Origin: Acidobacteriaceae bacterium
Lineage (GTDB): Bacteria > Acidobacteriota > Terriglobia > Bryobacterales > Bryobacteraceae
Assembly: GCA_019233375.1 (NCBI GenBank)
Contig: JAFAMM010000266.1
Location: forward strand, 1 to 42,697
Reading direction: 5' to 3'
DNA length: 42,697 nucleotides
Shown here piece by piece: positions 17,764-27,358 of this stretch. Under the pieces are notes generated by a model. It worked only from the letters and a program-made list of their open reading frames with translations. It was not told the origin of the DNA and made no database searches. The translations under genes and the position numbers were made by a program. Position 1 is the stretch's first letter. Each line of letters begins with the position of its first letter.

Positions 17764-18516
17764 ATGTTATGGAAACGATTCGTCATCGCTGATAAACAGC
17801 GCGGACTGGTCACAAAGAACGGACGGTTCGGCGGAATCTTCCCGCCGGGCGAATACGCCATGTTCGTACCGTCTGATGTGTCGCTTAAAGTCGAGCGCCA
17901 CGACCTTGCCAACATCGTTTTCCGGAGCAACTGGACCGAGTTCCTGGTCAGAAAGAGGCCGGACCTGGTGGAGCGGCATTTCAAGCAAGTCAGGACCAAT
18001 GATGTGCAAGTAGCAATGGTGTATGTCAACGGCCGGTTGTTTCAGGTGCTCACTCCCAGGAAGCGCCTGCTGCTGTGGCGCGATGCAGGCGAGGTTACGT
18101 CCGAGGTTGTGGACGTGATCTCAAGGCCGACGGGCCCCATCGAAGAGGCGGCCGCGGCTGTCACTTCCAAGAACAAAACACGTTTCGAGCTTAGTCCCGA
18201 AAACGATGCGGCTACCTGCCTGTTTTTCATTCATAGCCGGCTTGCCCGGGCGCGAACGCCGGGCAAGTACGGCGAGCACATTACGGCGCAAGAAATTTCT
18301 ATATTGACTGGCGCGGCGGGCGAACTCTTCGATGGGGTCGCAGGGCGTATGCAAACCTCAATTGTCACCGCTGCTACCTCCCTCATGCGCAAGGCGCGGG
18401 AGATGGACAGTGCAACACCGCGTATGTCAGGTCCATGTGATGGCTCTCGCCGGTCTCAAGTTATTCCCTTGCCGGTAAATTCCCCGAAACATCCGATTTC
18501 CCGGATGCAACGATGA
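17764..18516 (+). CDS. Slipin-like N-terminal domain protein lacking a recognisable SPFH domain (possibly truncated)
   Basis: MLWKRFVIADKQRGLVTKNGRFGGIFPPGEYAMF...RPDLVERHFKQVRTNDVQVAMVYVNGRLFQVLTPRKRLLLWRDAGEVTSEVVDVI resembles the N-terminal region of acidobacterial slipins; SD AAGAGGTG before ATG 17764 (track start 17698 is upstream). Confidence 0.6.
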   Translation: MLWKRFVIADKQRGLVTKNGRFGGIFPPGEYAMFVPSDVSLKVERHDLANIVFRSNWTEFLVRKRPDLVERHFKQVRTNDVQVAMVYVNGRLFQVLTPRKRLLLWRDAGEVTSEVVDVISRPTGPIEEAAAAVTSKNKTRFELSPENDAATCLFFIHSRLARARTPGKYGEHITAQEISILTGAAGELFDGVAGRMQTSIVTAATSLMRKAREMDSATPRMSGPCDGSRRSQVIPLPVNSPKHPISRMQR

Positions 18517-18518
18517 AT

Positions 18519-19691
18519 CTACTTCGTTGAGGAAACATTTCGATCGCCTGGCAGACTAACCCTATTACCGAAGAGCGTTCCGGCGAGCGCCTCGGCGATA
18601 TTCTCGGCGTTCACCGTCTCATTGTTCCCCAAAACAATGACGGCGGCGTTATCGTCCGGAAATCGGGCAATATACGTGCTAAATCCGGGGATGCCTCCGC
18701 CATGGCCGTACTGCCTGTGATTGACCATAGGACCAATCATCCAGCCGTAGCCATAATTGTGCATAACAGGCGTCCACATGCGATCGCGGGCGGACTTACT
18801 CAGGATGCTGTCCGTGTAGAGCGCACGATCCCATTTATAGAGGTCCTGCGCGGTCGAATAAAGGGACCCCGCAGCATATGGAAGAGACATATCAATGTAA
18901 TCCGAGTTGCAAAGGTCGTTACCGCAAGACTTATAGCCCGACACCCGACGCTTGAGGACAACAGCCGTTTCGTCGTACCCGGTGTCGTGCATGTTCAAAG
19001 GGTCAAAGATATGCTTCTTTAAGTAATCTGCGTACTTCTCGCCAGATGCCTTCTCTATGATTATTCCCAGAAGAATATAGCCGCTGTTGTCATATTTCCA
19101 CTGTGTGCCCGGCGGGAAATCAAGCGGCTCATCCTTGGTGAGCAGCAGAACTTCCGAGGGGCTAAGCGGCACGCGGATGAAGTTCGGCTGCCCGAACCGT
19201 TTCATCCGAGTGTAACTTGGTATACCCGAGGTATGACTGAGTAGCTGATGAATGGTGACCTGCTTCCAGGAATCGGGGCACTTATCGAAGTATTTGCACG
19301 CTTTGTCGTCGACTGAGACCTTGTGCTGGGCGGCAAGTTGCAGGATCGCAGCGGATGTGAACTGTTTCGTTATCGAGCCGAGTCGAAACTTTCCATCCGG
19401 CGCGTTAGGAACGCCCCACTCGAGGTCGGCCATGCCGTAGCCCTTCTCAAGCAGAACGCGCCCATCCCTTGCGACCAGAACGGAGCCCATGAAGTGCCGG
19501 TTCGTTTCGAAAGCCGAAAGAACGTGATCGAGTTTCTGGGCAAGGTCTTCCGCCCGTGCCGGCGTCCGAGCGATGAATACAACGAGCAACACCAGGATCC
19601 CGCATAGCGCAGAGTTCGGGTATATACGTTTCGATGGAAGGAACACGTACGGTATACGCACCGGAACTGCCCAGAGTTCAAACCAGTACAC
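18519..19691 (-). CDS. Exported serine hydrolase, beta-lactamase class C / PBP-like
   Basis: SxxK in GSITKQFTSAAILQLAA, YxN in WKYDNSGYILLG, HGG in YGHGGGIPGFSTY; N-terminal hydrophobic segment. Confidence 0.9.
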   Translation of the reverse strand: MYWFELWAVPVRIPYVFLPSKRIYPNSALCGILVLLVVFIARTPARAEDLAQKLDHVLSAFETNRHFMGSVLVARDGRVLLEKGYGMADLEWGVPNAPDGKFRLGSITKQFTSAAILQLAAQHKVSVDDKACKYFDKCPDSWKQVTIHQLLSHTSGIPSYTRMKRFGQPNFIRVPLSPSEVLLLTKDEPLDFPPGTQWKYDNSGYILLGIIIEKASGEKYADYLKKHIFDPLNMHDTGYDETAVVLKRRVSGYKSCGNDLCNSDYIDMSLPYAAGSLYSTAQDLYKWDRALYTDSILSKSARDRMWTPVMHNYGYGWMIGPMVNHRQYGHGGGIPGFSTYIARFPDDNAAVIVLGNNETVNAENIAEALAGTLFGNRVSLPGDRNVSSTK

Positions 19692-19722
19692 TGGTTTCTT
19701 GTCTAAACATTTACAGTCTCAG

Positions 19723-22707
19723 ATGCAATCTCTGTTCATAATCCTTTTCTTCGCTCTGATTTCTGCCTTTCAGCTAAGCGGCCAATCGTTGGGAACCGAT
19801 GCCTTCGCGCGCAATCCGAATCAAGCGGTCAATGAGCAGTATACCGATCACATCCGCAAGTACACGACGAGCCCGAGTTTGAACTCGCCATTGACGAATT
19901 ACCTGCCCGCCTCAAAAGCGGTACCCACCCCGGACAAGGTCTTGGGCGATGTGGCAGGGGCTCCGGACATACTCCCGTATGCCGAAGACGTTTACCGGTA
20001 TTTCCGAATGCTTGCGGCCAGCAGCCCGCGGGTAAAAGTTTTTACAATTGGCCACACGGAGGAAGGTCGCGAAATGATTGCGGCGGCCGTGGCAGACGAA
20101 GCGCTCCTGTCCCGAGTAAGAGACAACGACGAGCGCCTGGCCAAGCTGGGCGACCCGCGCTTAATCGGCATGAACGATGAAACGGCACAAGGTTTGCTCT
20201 CTGGTGCATTTCCGGTTTACTACATCACCGGCACTATACATTCACCCGAAACGGGTGCGCCAACCGCATTGATGGAACTGGCGTACCGCCTTGTGGTCGA
20301 TGACGCACCGTACATCCAGTACATACGGACACATCTGATCACGCTGATCACACCCGTGGTAGAGGTGGATGGCCGCGACCGCATGGTGGATATCTATAAA
20401 TGGCACAAAGCACACCCGAAACAGAACTGGCCACGCCTGATTTATTGGGGTCATTACGTCGCGCACGATAATAACCGCGATGCCATGGGCATGACCCTGA
20501 ACCTCACGAATAACGTTCTCAACACATACCTGAGCTGGCACGCGCAGGTGCTGCATGACTTACATGAATCCGTGCCCTTTATTTACGACAACACTGTCGG
20601 TGACGGACCCTATAACGCATGGATTGACCCGATCTTAGCGGACGAGTGGGCTGCGCTCGGCTGGAACAATGTGCAGCAGCTTCAAAGCTTTGGCATGCCG
20701 GGAGCATTTACGCATGGTGACTTCGATACCTGGAGTCCCGGCTATTTGATGTTTCTTGCGGGACTGCACAACGGCATCAGCCGTCTCTACGAAACCTTCG
20801 GGAACGGCGGCGCCGATACTGAAAAGCGGATACTGAGTCCGGACGAGTATTCACGAACATGGTTCCGGCAGAACCCGCCCTATCCGGTGGTCGAATGGTC
20901 CCAGCGCGATAACAATAACTATGAGGAGACGGCACTTCTCTCCACGCTTTCGTACTTCTCACACAACGCACGTCATTTCCTGGAGAACTATTACCTCAAA
21001 AGCAAACGGTCCATCGAAAAGCCGAAGGATGCGGGTCCGGCCGCGTATGTATTTATGCCTGATGAAGACGCCTTGAACCGGCAGATGCAGCTTTTGAAAG
21101 TGCTCGCGGCACAGCACGTCGAGATTCACCGGTTGACGCAGGCTGCGATCGTAACTATTCCGGCAAAACCAGTCAAGGCGGGGACGGACGACAAAGCAGA
21201 ATCGAAGGCTCCGACGGCACAGACATTCGCTGCAGGCTGTGTTGTCATCCGGATGGACCAGCCATTCTCGCGTGCGGCGGACGCCTTGCTCGACCGGCAG
21301 TACTGGTCACCCGAGGATCCGCAGAAGCACCCTTACGATGACACCGGATGGTCCTTCGGCGATCTGTTCAACGCTAAAGTCGTTCGAGTGACGGATACCT
21401 CGATCCTGACGGCCAAGATGCAGCCCGTCGCCGACTTAGGAACCGCGGTACAGGCACTTGCGGACTCCGGCGCGATTTATGCCGTAAATAACTCGGGGCA
21501 AATTGGGTTGGCGGCTTTGGTTTATGCGCTGAAAGGGGCGGACGTGTCCATCGCGGATCAGCCGTTCGAGGACGGCGGAAAGCGCTTTCGGGCGGGTTCG
21601 ATTGTCATAAGCGGAGCGGGCCGAGAACAATTGAAAGCCGGGCTGCAACGGCTCGACCTTACGGCACGAGTCCTGAGCGCGAAGCCTAAGGTGCCGGCGC
21701 ACGCGGCCGCAACTCCTCGAATCGCGTTCTTGCATACTTGGCTTTATACGCAAACCGAGGGTTGGTGGCGCATGGCATTCGATAAGCTGCAGGTTCCCTA
21801 CGAATACATCAGTACGCAAGCAGCAGCCCGTGAAACAAATCTGCGATCGAAATATGACGTAATTATCTTCGCTCCGGTATCATCGCGCTTTTCCAGTCAA
21901 GAGATCGTGAACGGCTTGCCAATGTGGGGCAATCCGCTGCCGTGGCAAAAAACATCGCTGACTCCGAATCTCGGCGCGATCGATTCGACCGAAGATATGC
22001 GTCCAGGGCTCGGCTATCAAGGCATCGCCCATTTGAAGGAATTCGTGGAGCGAGGCGGCCTGCTCATTACCGCCGAAGATACGGCGCAGTTCGCGATTGA
22101 AGAAGGGCTGGCGCCGGGCGTTTTCGTAGCGCCACGCAAGAACGTCAGGGTTGTCGGCAGCGTTCTTAAAGCCGAACTGGCGGATAAGACCCATCCCGTG
22201 GCATACGGCTATGACGCAGATCTGGCGGTTTACAGCGCTGATGGCATGGCATTTACAGTCAGCAATCTGGTTGTCAACAGGCCGATACTTACGGACAAAG
22301 AATATAAGCGTCCGACCGGGCGCGGAGGACCCGAAGAAGCGGACCTACCAGAGGGCCGTCCTATCCAGCAGCCGCCGGAACTACCTGCGCCGAAGCCATG
22401 GCAGCCAGCAGCGTTAAATGAAGAGCAGGCGCGAAACAACCCGTTCCTCATACCGGAGCAGTACCGGCCGAATGTCATCCTTCGCTATTCGGAGGCGAAG
22501 AGTCTTCTGATTTCAGGACTGCTCGAAAACGGCGGCGCGATAGCGGAACTGCCGCTGGTGGTCGATGCGCACCTGGGAAGCGGGGATGTTCTGCTGTTTG
22601 CAAACAATCCTGTCTATCGGGGCGAAACAATTGGCAGTTACGGACTCGTTTTCAACGCAATTATGAATTACGATCATTTGGCCAATCGGGCGCCGGCCGG
22701 CCAGTAG
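19723..22707 (+). CDS. Exported M14-family zinc carboxypeptidase-like protein
   Basis: Signal peptide MQSLFIILFFALISAFQLSGQS; FTIGHTEEGREMIAAAV, zinc-site-like ITGTIHSPETGAPTALMELAYRL, DLHESVPFIYDN. ATG 19723 preferred; the 19573 start overlaps the divergent gene. Confidence 0.85.
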   Translation: MQSLFIILFFALISAFQLSGQSLGTDAFARNPNQAVNEQYTDHIRKYTTSPSLNSPLTNYLPASKAVPTPDKVLGDVAGAPDILPYAEDVYRYFRMLAASSPRVKVFTIGHTEEGREMIAAAVADEALLSRVRDNDERLAKLGDPRLIGMNDETAQGLLSGAFPVYYITGTIHSPETGAPTALMELAYRLVVDDAPYIQYIRTHLITLITPVVEVDGRDRMVDIYKWHKAHPKQNWPRLIYWGHYVAHDNNRDAMGMTLNLTNNVLNTYLSWHAQVLHDLHESVPFIYDNTVGDGPYNAWIDPILADEWAALGWNNVQQLQSFGMPGAFTHGDFDTWSPGYLMFLAGLHNGISRLYETFGNGGADTEKRILSPDEYSRTWFRQNPPYPVVEWSQRDNNNYEETALLSTLSYFSHNARHFLENYYLKSKRSIEKPKDAGPAAYVFMPDEDALNRQMQLLKVLAAQHVEIHRLTQAAIVTIPAKPVKAGTDDKAESKAPTAQTFAAGCVVIRMDQPFSRAADALLDRQYWSPEDPQKHPYDDTGWSFGDLFNAKVVRVTDTSILTAKMQPVADLGTAVQALADSGAIYAVNNSGQIGLAALVYALKGADVSIADQPFEDGGKRFRAGSIVISGAGREQLKAGLQRLDLTARVLSAKPKVPAHAAATPRIAFLHTWLYTQTEGWWRMAFDKLQVPYEYISTQAAARETNLRSKYDVIIFAPVSSRFSSQEIVNGLPMWGNPLPWQKTSLTPNLGAIDSTEDMRPGLGYQGIAHLKEFVERGGLLITAEDTAQFAIEEGLAPGVFVAPRKNVRVVGSVLKAELADKTHPVAYGYDADLAVYSADGMAFTVSNLVVNRPILTDKEYKRPTGRGGPEEADLPEGRPIQQPPELPAPKPWQPAALNEEQARNNPFLIPEQYRPNVILRYSEAKSLLISGLLENGGAIAELPLVVDAHLGSGDVLLFANNPVYRGETIGSYGLVFNAIMNYDHLANRAPAGQ

Positions 22708-22713
22708 CTAATT

Positions 22714-23496
22714 TCATTTAGGCCGGAGTTTGATCTGAAAAAGCTTTGGCCATAACTTGCCTGTGACAAACAGCCGGTCACCCATTGAGTCATAGGCGAT
22801 GCCGTTCAGCACATCGACATTACCCGATCTATCCTCTCTTGAAAGGAGACCCGAAAGGTCAATCCATCCCAGTACGCGCCCGTCGCTGGGAGAGATTTGC
22901 ACAATGCGGTCGGTTGCCCAGATGTTAGCGTAGAGTTCGCCCCGAACGCACTCAAGCTCGTTCAAGCGCTCGATGTTCTCTTGGCCATCAGTGACGGTGA
23001 ACCGCCGGACTTCGGCTAGAGTCAACGGATCAAGAACGCGGATGATGGCGGTTCCGTCGCTCATGTAAAGGAATTGCCCGTCGTTGGCGAGGCCCCAGCC
23101 TTCTCCTGGATACGAGAAAGTCTTCAACAGGCGAAACGTCGTCTGATCATAGACGAACCCCTCGTGGGACTGCCACGTGAGCTGAACGATGCGGCCGTTT
23201 TCAACCGTGATGCCTTCGCCGAAATACTGCTCCGGCAAAGTGAGTTCCTCCAAGATTTTTCCCGTCTCCAGTTCTTCTTTTCGCAAAGTAGACCTGCCAT
23301 GAAGGCCGGTGCCTTCATATACAAATCCGCCTCGGTATTCAAGACCCTGGGTGAACGCGGAGGGATCGTGAGGAAAGACTCTTGCCACCTCGAAACCATA
23401 GACGGGAATCGTTCCGCGGGTCGCATGTGAGCCGAAAGCGAATTCGCAAAGGCCGGCCAGCAGGGCGGCCACAAGCACGTAATTCGTACGTGTCAA
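22714..23496 (-). CDS. Glutaminyl-peptide cyclotransferase (glutamine cyclotransferase)
   Basis: HDPSAFTQGLEYRGGFVYEGTGLHGRSTLRKEELETGKILEELTLPEQYFGEGITV...QLTWQSHEGFVYD...EGWGLANDGQFLYMSDGTA...LNELECVRGELYANIWATDRIVQI. TTG start overlapping an upstream small-ORF stop. Confidence 0.92.
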   Translation of the reverse strand: MTRTNYVLVAALLAGLCEFAFGSHATRGTIPVYGFEVARVFPHDPSAFTQGLEYRGGFVYEGTGLHGRSTLRKEELETGKILEELTLPEQYFGEGITVENGRIVQLTWQSHEGFVYDQTTFRLLKTFSYPGEGWGLANDGQFLYMSDGTAIIRVLDPLTLAEVRRFTVTDGQENIERLNELECVRGELYANIWATDRIVQISPSDGRVLGWIDLSGLLSREDRSGNVDVLNGIAYDSMGDRLFVTGKLWPKLFQIKLRPK

Positions 23497-23687
23497 AGCA
23501 AGTGTGCGCGTCCGAGCAGATGCCGGCAGATCAGATGCCGCCTACGAGTCTCGTCAAGCTGCGTGAGAAGGGTCATGCAGCGGGAACCTGGCGTTTGGCT
23601 CTGCTCCCGTCTCTCTTCTCGAACTTGCCGCATGTCTGGCTCTGACTGATACTCCTTTTGGATTCTCCGGTATGTCTTTCGGACCAT
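23493..23687 (-). CDS. Uncharacterised small basic protein (64 aa)
   Basis: MVRKTYRRIQKEYQSEPDMRQVREERREQSQTPGSRCMTLLTQLDETRRRHLICRHLLGRAHLL. ATG 23687 preceded by AGAGGAGGAG (SD core AGGAGG at 23697-23702, 9-nt spacing); stop TGA overlaps the next gene's TTG start (TTGA). Confidence 0.5.
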   Translation of the reverse strand: MVRKTYRRIQKEYQSEPDMRQVREERREQSQTPGSRCMTLLTQLDETRRRHLICRHLLGRAHLL

Positions 23688-23812
23688 TTCGCCACTCCTC
23701 CTCTAACGATTTGGACGCCTGCAGTGGGAAAAGGGGCCGCGAACTCGAACTCTTCGGAGCAGCCGGATGACCAGATTCTATCGAAAATACCCGGAAGTAG
23801 TTAGGCCGCACC

Positions 23813-25159
23813 TTATGCGCGCAGCGTCTTCGTTTCGGCGTCAAAGTACACCGTCTGCCCGCGGAAATACGACTCGTTGGCCATATGGCAAGCGATGGCG
23901 GCATGATTTCCAAAGACCGCATCCTCGGCAACCGGCTTCCGGCTCTTTACCGCTTGGAAGAATGTCCAGAGGTGCGGGCGCACATCGTCCCAATCATTGC
24001 CCTGGTACACGGTTTGATCTGTAATAGGTTCGCGCCAAGACGGGCCGTGCTCGCGATACCAGGTTGCATCGTACTCTGCGCGCATCTGCTGCGGAAAGCT
24101 GCTGGCGTAATAACTGGGCGAAGTGTCGGTCCCGCTCTGCGCAATAATTCGAAGCTCGGTGCCGCTCGCCTCCATCACTCCTTTGGGTCCCAGAAATCGT
24201 GCCATCTCAGGCGTCTCGGCGCCCAGACTGAGACGAACGTAGACGGGGACGCCATGATAGTCGAACAAGACGGTTTGCAGGTCCGGCATATTGCGACCGT
24301 CTTTCCATCGAACAATGCCGCCTAATGCTGTGGCGGAACGGGGCGCCTCGTTCCAGCCCAGCGTGAACAGCATACCGCTGAGCAAGTGGACCATCAGGTC
24401 GCCCGCGACGCCGGTGCCGTATTCCTTCCAGCAGCGCCAGCGCGCGAACCGATACTTATCAAAGGGGATTTTGGGCGCATCGTTGAGCCAAGTTTCCCAG
24501 TCGATTACTTCGGCTGAAGCGTCCAGAGGCGGAGGGTATTCCCACGCTCCTGTAGGGCTGTTGCGGCCCAGGCTGAGCTCAACCATCTCAATTTCGCCGA
24601 TCGCACCTGAATGGTAGAGATCACGCGCCTTGGCACACAGCATGGAGCTGACACGCTGTGAACCGATCTGCACAATGCGCTGGTTCTTTTGGGCCGCCTC
24701 GACCATGGCAAAGCCTTGCCGAATGGCATGCGACATTGGTTTTTCGCAGTAGATGTCTTTGCCTGCGCTGCAGGCGTCCACGACGACGCGCATGTGCCAG
24801 TGGTCAGGAACGGCGGCGACGATGCAATCGACATCTTTGCGCTCGAGCACTTCGTGGTAGCGCCGCGTGACAGGAAGTTCCAAATTGCCAGTGATCTGGC
24901 GTGCAAGCGTGTGCCGGCCGTCGTAGAGCTCTGCCGCAGCCACGCACGTGATTCCCGAAAGCGTAATAGCGTTCGATAGCAATCCCGATCCCTGCATCCC
25001 GACCCCGATCATGGCAAATCGGACGCGGTCCGTGGAAGTACTCTGCCCGGCGGATTCCGCCATCGCAGTCTCGTGCAGCATTATGGGAGCAGCCACAGTT
25101 CCGGCCACCATCGCGTGCTTTAGAAAATCACGGCGTGGCAAGTACTTCTTTGTAGACAT
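23813..25159 (-). CDS. Gfo/Idh/MocA-family oxidoreductase with Tat signal
   Basis: MSTKKYLPRRDFLKHAMVAGTVAAPIM (RRDFLK), FAMIGVGMQGSGLL, DCIVAAVPDHWHMRVVVDACSAGKDIYCEKPMSHAIRQG. Confidence 0.92.
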   Translation of the reverse strand: MSTKKYLPRRDFLKHAMVAGTVAAPIMLHETAMAESAGQSTSTDRVRFAMIGVGMQGSGLLSNAITLSGITCVAAAELYDGRHTLARQITGNLELPVTRRYHEVLERKDVDCIVAAVPDHWHMRVVVDACSAGKDIYCEKPMSHAIRQGFAMVEAAQKNQRIVQIGSQRVSSMLCAKARDLYHSGAIGEIEMVELSLGRNSPTGAWEYPPPLDASAEVIDWETWLNDAPKIPFDKYRFARWRCWKEYGTGVAGDLMVHLLSGMLFTLGWNEAPRSATALGGIVRWKDGRNMPDLQTVLFDYHGVPVYVRLSLGAETPEMARFLGPKGVMEASGTELRIIAQSGTDTSPSYYASSFPQQMRAEYDATWYREHGPSWREPITDQTVYQGNDWDDVRPHLWTFFQAVKSRKPVAEDAVFGNHAAIACHMANESYFRGQTVYFDAETKTLRA

Positions 25160-25226
25160 ATTCGCGGCTTTCGTCGTTCAAAGTGAGTTTATTACAGCCG
25201 CTTCCGGAACAAAGGCGGGGCTGCTG

Positions 25227-27329
25227 TCAACGCCCTTGCAGGTTGTGGATGAAGAAGTCCGTTGCGGAATCGAGAGCTGTGCCATCAAGGCGCTCCACTT
25301 GCTTCAAGCTTGCTTGCCGCGCGGCGTTGCCCAGCTCAGAAAACAGCTCAGAAATGTTGGCGGGATCGACTGCTTTATCCTCGGCGATCGCCACGATCAG
25401 AAGTTTTCCTCGCAGCTTCGAAGCCGCTTCGAGCGGGGACGACTCGTCATATTCTTCGGCGTGATTCTGCGCGAGTCCAATATAGCGTTCTGTATAAGCT
25501 GCGTTGTAAAGACGCCAATCCACGATGGGCGAGATGGCAACGCCGGCTTTGAAGTCCTCAGGATCTTCAAACAGCGCGTGCAGCGCGAGCTGCGCCCCAT
25601 ATTGCATGCCCGCGACACCAATTCTGGAAGAGTCTATATAGGGAAGACCGCGGAGATATTGAATGGCATCGCGCTGGTCAGATATTTCCTGAGCGCCCAA
25701 ACGGCAGTGAATCGGCTCTTCAAATAAGTGCCCGTGCCCCCCGGACCCCCTGTTATCGACCGCGAAGATGATAAACCCCTTGCGAGCCATGGCTTCCTGC
25801 CAAAGAAAGAGCGCGCCGCCCCAAGCGTTACGAACGGCCTGCTCATGCGGGCCGCCAGCCATCCAAAGAATCACCGGGTACGTTCGCGTGGCCGTGAAAT
25901 CAGGCGGCCTGATCATTTCGGCGTTTAGAGACACTCCATCATGTGCCTGGATATTGATGAAGTGGACAGGCGAGGGCGGCGCGGAATATGAGGCGCTCCC
26001 GCCGTCAAGAGACGAAATCACCTGGCCATCGGTACGAAACAGGCTTCGCGTGGGCGCGGACATCGCTGAGGAACAGATATCGGCAAAGGATTGGGCGTTG
26101 GGTGACAAACTGACGAGGTGCCAGCCATCGGGACCGGTAACGCGTACGGGTTCCGAACCAGTTAGAGAAGTGCGGTAGAGTTGCCGCTCTAACGGGCTGG
26201 CGCGAGTCGCCGTAAAATAAATCTCCGACGCTTTCTCGTCAACGCCGGTTAGCGATGATACCTCCCAACTTCCGTTTGTAAGCTGGCGTAGCAACTTACC
26301 TTGAACATCGTACAAATAAAGTTGCCGGTACCCACTGCGTTCGCTCGACCAAATGAAGCGCTCGGCATCTTTGAAGAAGTAAAGATCGTCGCTTACGTTG
26401 ATCCAATAATCGTCTCGTTCCTGAATGACCGTGTGCGATTCTACGGTGGTAGTGTCCGCGATAATGAGATCGAGCATCGTTTGCGACCGGTTCAGCCACT
26501 GCAGAGCCAGCCGCGAACTATCCGGCATCCAGTTCACTCGGACGATATAGCCCTCCCGTGTGACCGTATTGACGGTCGATACCGGCTGACCATCCAGATG
26601 GGCGATCAGAACTCGTACCACTGGAATCGGATCGCCGACCCTCGGATAGAATCCTGGGCGGCTGGCTGGCTGCTTGCTGTGATCTATTTCCAGCAATGCA
26701 ATGGCGGACGAATCTGGAGCCCACCAGTAAGCATGACGCAGTGAAAATGCCTCCTGATAGAGCCAGTCGGGCTCTCCCTCCAGGATCTTCGCCGATGGAT
26801 TCTTCGTGACGGCCTTTACGCCGCTTCCTTTGACGCTCGCGACCCAAAGGTTGTTATCGCGTACGAAACTGATCCACCGGCCATCGGGCGAGATCTGGCC
26901 GTCAAAGATGGCACGGCCTCCCGAAACCAGCGTTCTCACTGTGTGTTGCTTTAGATTCAGCCAGAGCAGCGTGGTGTTCGACGTGATCAAGAGGGCATCA
27001 CCGCGGGGAGCCCATTGATAGCTGCGGATCACCGGCAATACAGGGAGGCCGGGATGATCTGCAGGACTGCAGATCGATGCGAGAACATGTCGATGACCGC
27101 TCTTCACATCTGCTGACCACAATTTTGCGGCGCTTTCGCCAGGCCCGGATGTCTGCACCCAAGCGATCCGGCTCCCATCTGGGCTCCACGCGAAGTTGGA
27201 CGTGAAGTCCGGCTGGTCCATAACGGCCTGTTGCGCTGGTGCTTGTGCCACGTTATCCGCAGCTGCCAGACTGCGCAATAGCACTAAAGCCGACAGACCG
27301 AAAAGTGGTTTGAGGGATAACCGCCTCAT
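25227..27329 (-). CDS. S9/DPP-IV-like protein with degraded catalytic residues (probable pseudo-enzyme)
   Basis: DPP-IV propeller (FTSNFAWSPDGSRIAWVQ; DWLYQEAFSLRHAYWWAPDSSAIALLEID) and alpha/beta-hydrolase fold (VILWMAGGPHEQ, FAVDNRGSGGHGHLFEEPIHCRLGAQEISDQRDAIQYLRGLPYIDSSRIGVAGMQYGAQLALHAL). Expected GWSYGG reads GMQYGA. Confidence 0.85.
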   Translation of the reverse strand: MRRLSLKPLFGLSALVLLRSLAAADNVAQAPAQQAVMDQPDFTSNFAWSPDGSRIAWVQTSGPGESAAKLWSADVKSGHRHVLASICSPADHPGLPVLPVIRSYQWAPRGDALLITSNTTLLWLNLKQHTVRTLVSGGRAIFDGQISPDGRWISFVRDNNLWVASVKGSGVKAVTKNPSAKILEGEPDWLYQEAFSLRHAYWWAPDSSAIALLEIDHSKQPASRPGFYPRVGDPIPVVRVLIAHLDGQPVSTVNTVTREGYIVRVNWMPDSSRLALQWLNRSQTMLDLIIADTTTVESHTVIQERDDYWINVSDDLYFFKDAERFIWSSERSGYRQLYLYDVQGKLLRQLTNGSWEVSSLTGVDEKASEIYFTATRASPLERQLYRTSLTGSEPVRVTGPDGWHLVSLSPNAQSFADICSSAMSAPTRSLFRTDGQVISSLDGGSASYSAPPSPVHFINIQAHDGVSLNAEMIRPPDFTATRTYPVILWMAGGPHEQAVRNAWGGALFLWQEAMARKGFIIFAVDNRGSGGHGHLFEEPIHCRLGAQEISDQRDAIQYLRGLPYIDSSRIGVAGMQYGAQLALHALFEDPEDFKAGVAISPIVDWRLYNAAYTERYIGLAQNHAEEYDESSPLEAASKLRGKLLIVAIAEDKAVDPANISELFSELGNAARQASLKQVERLDGTALDSATDFFIHNLQGR

Positions 27330-27358
27330 TCAGGCCCTTTCACATTTGAGGCTTGAGA

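Noticed and set aside
23520-23552. Direct repeat CAGATGCCG...CAGATGCCG
   Set aside because: Two short copies only, inside the candidate small ORF; no third unit or mobile-element context.
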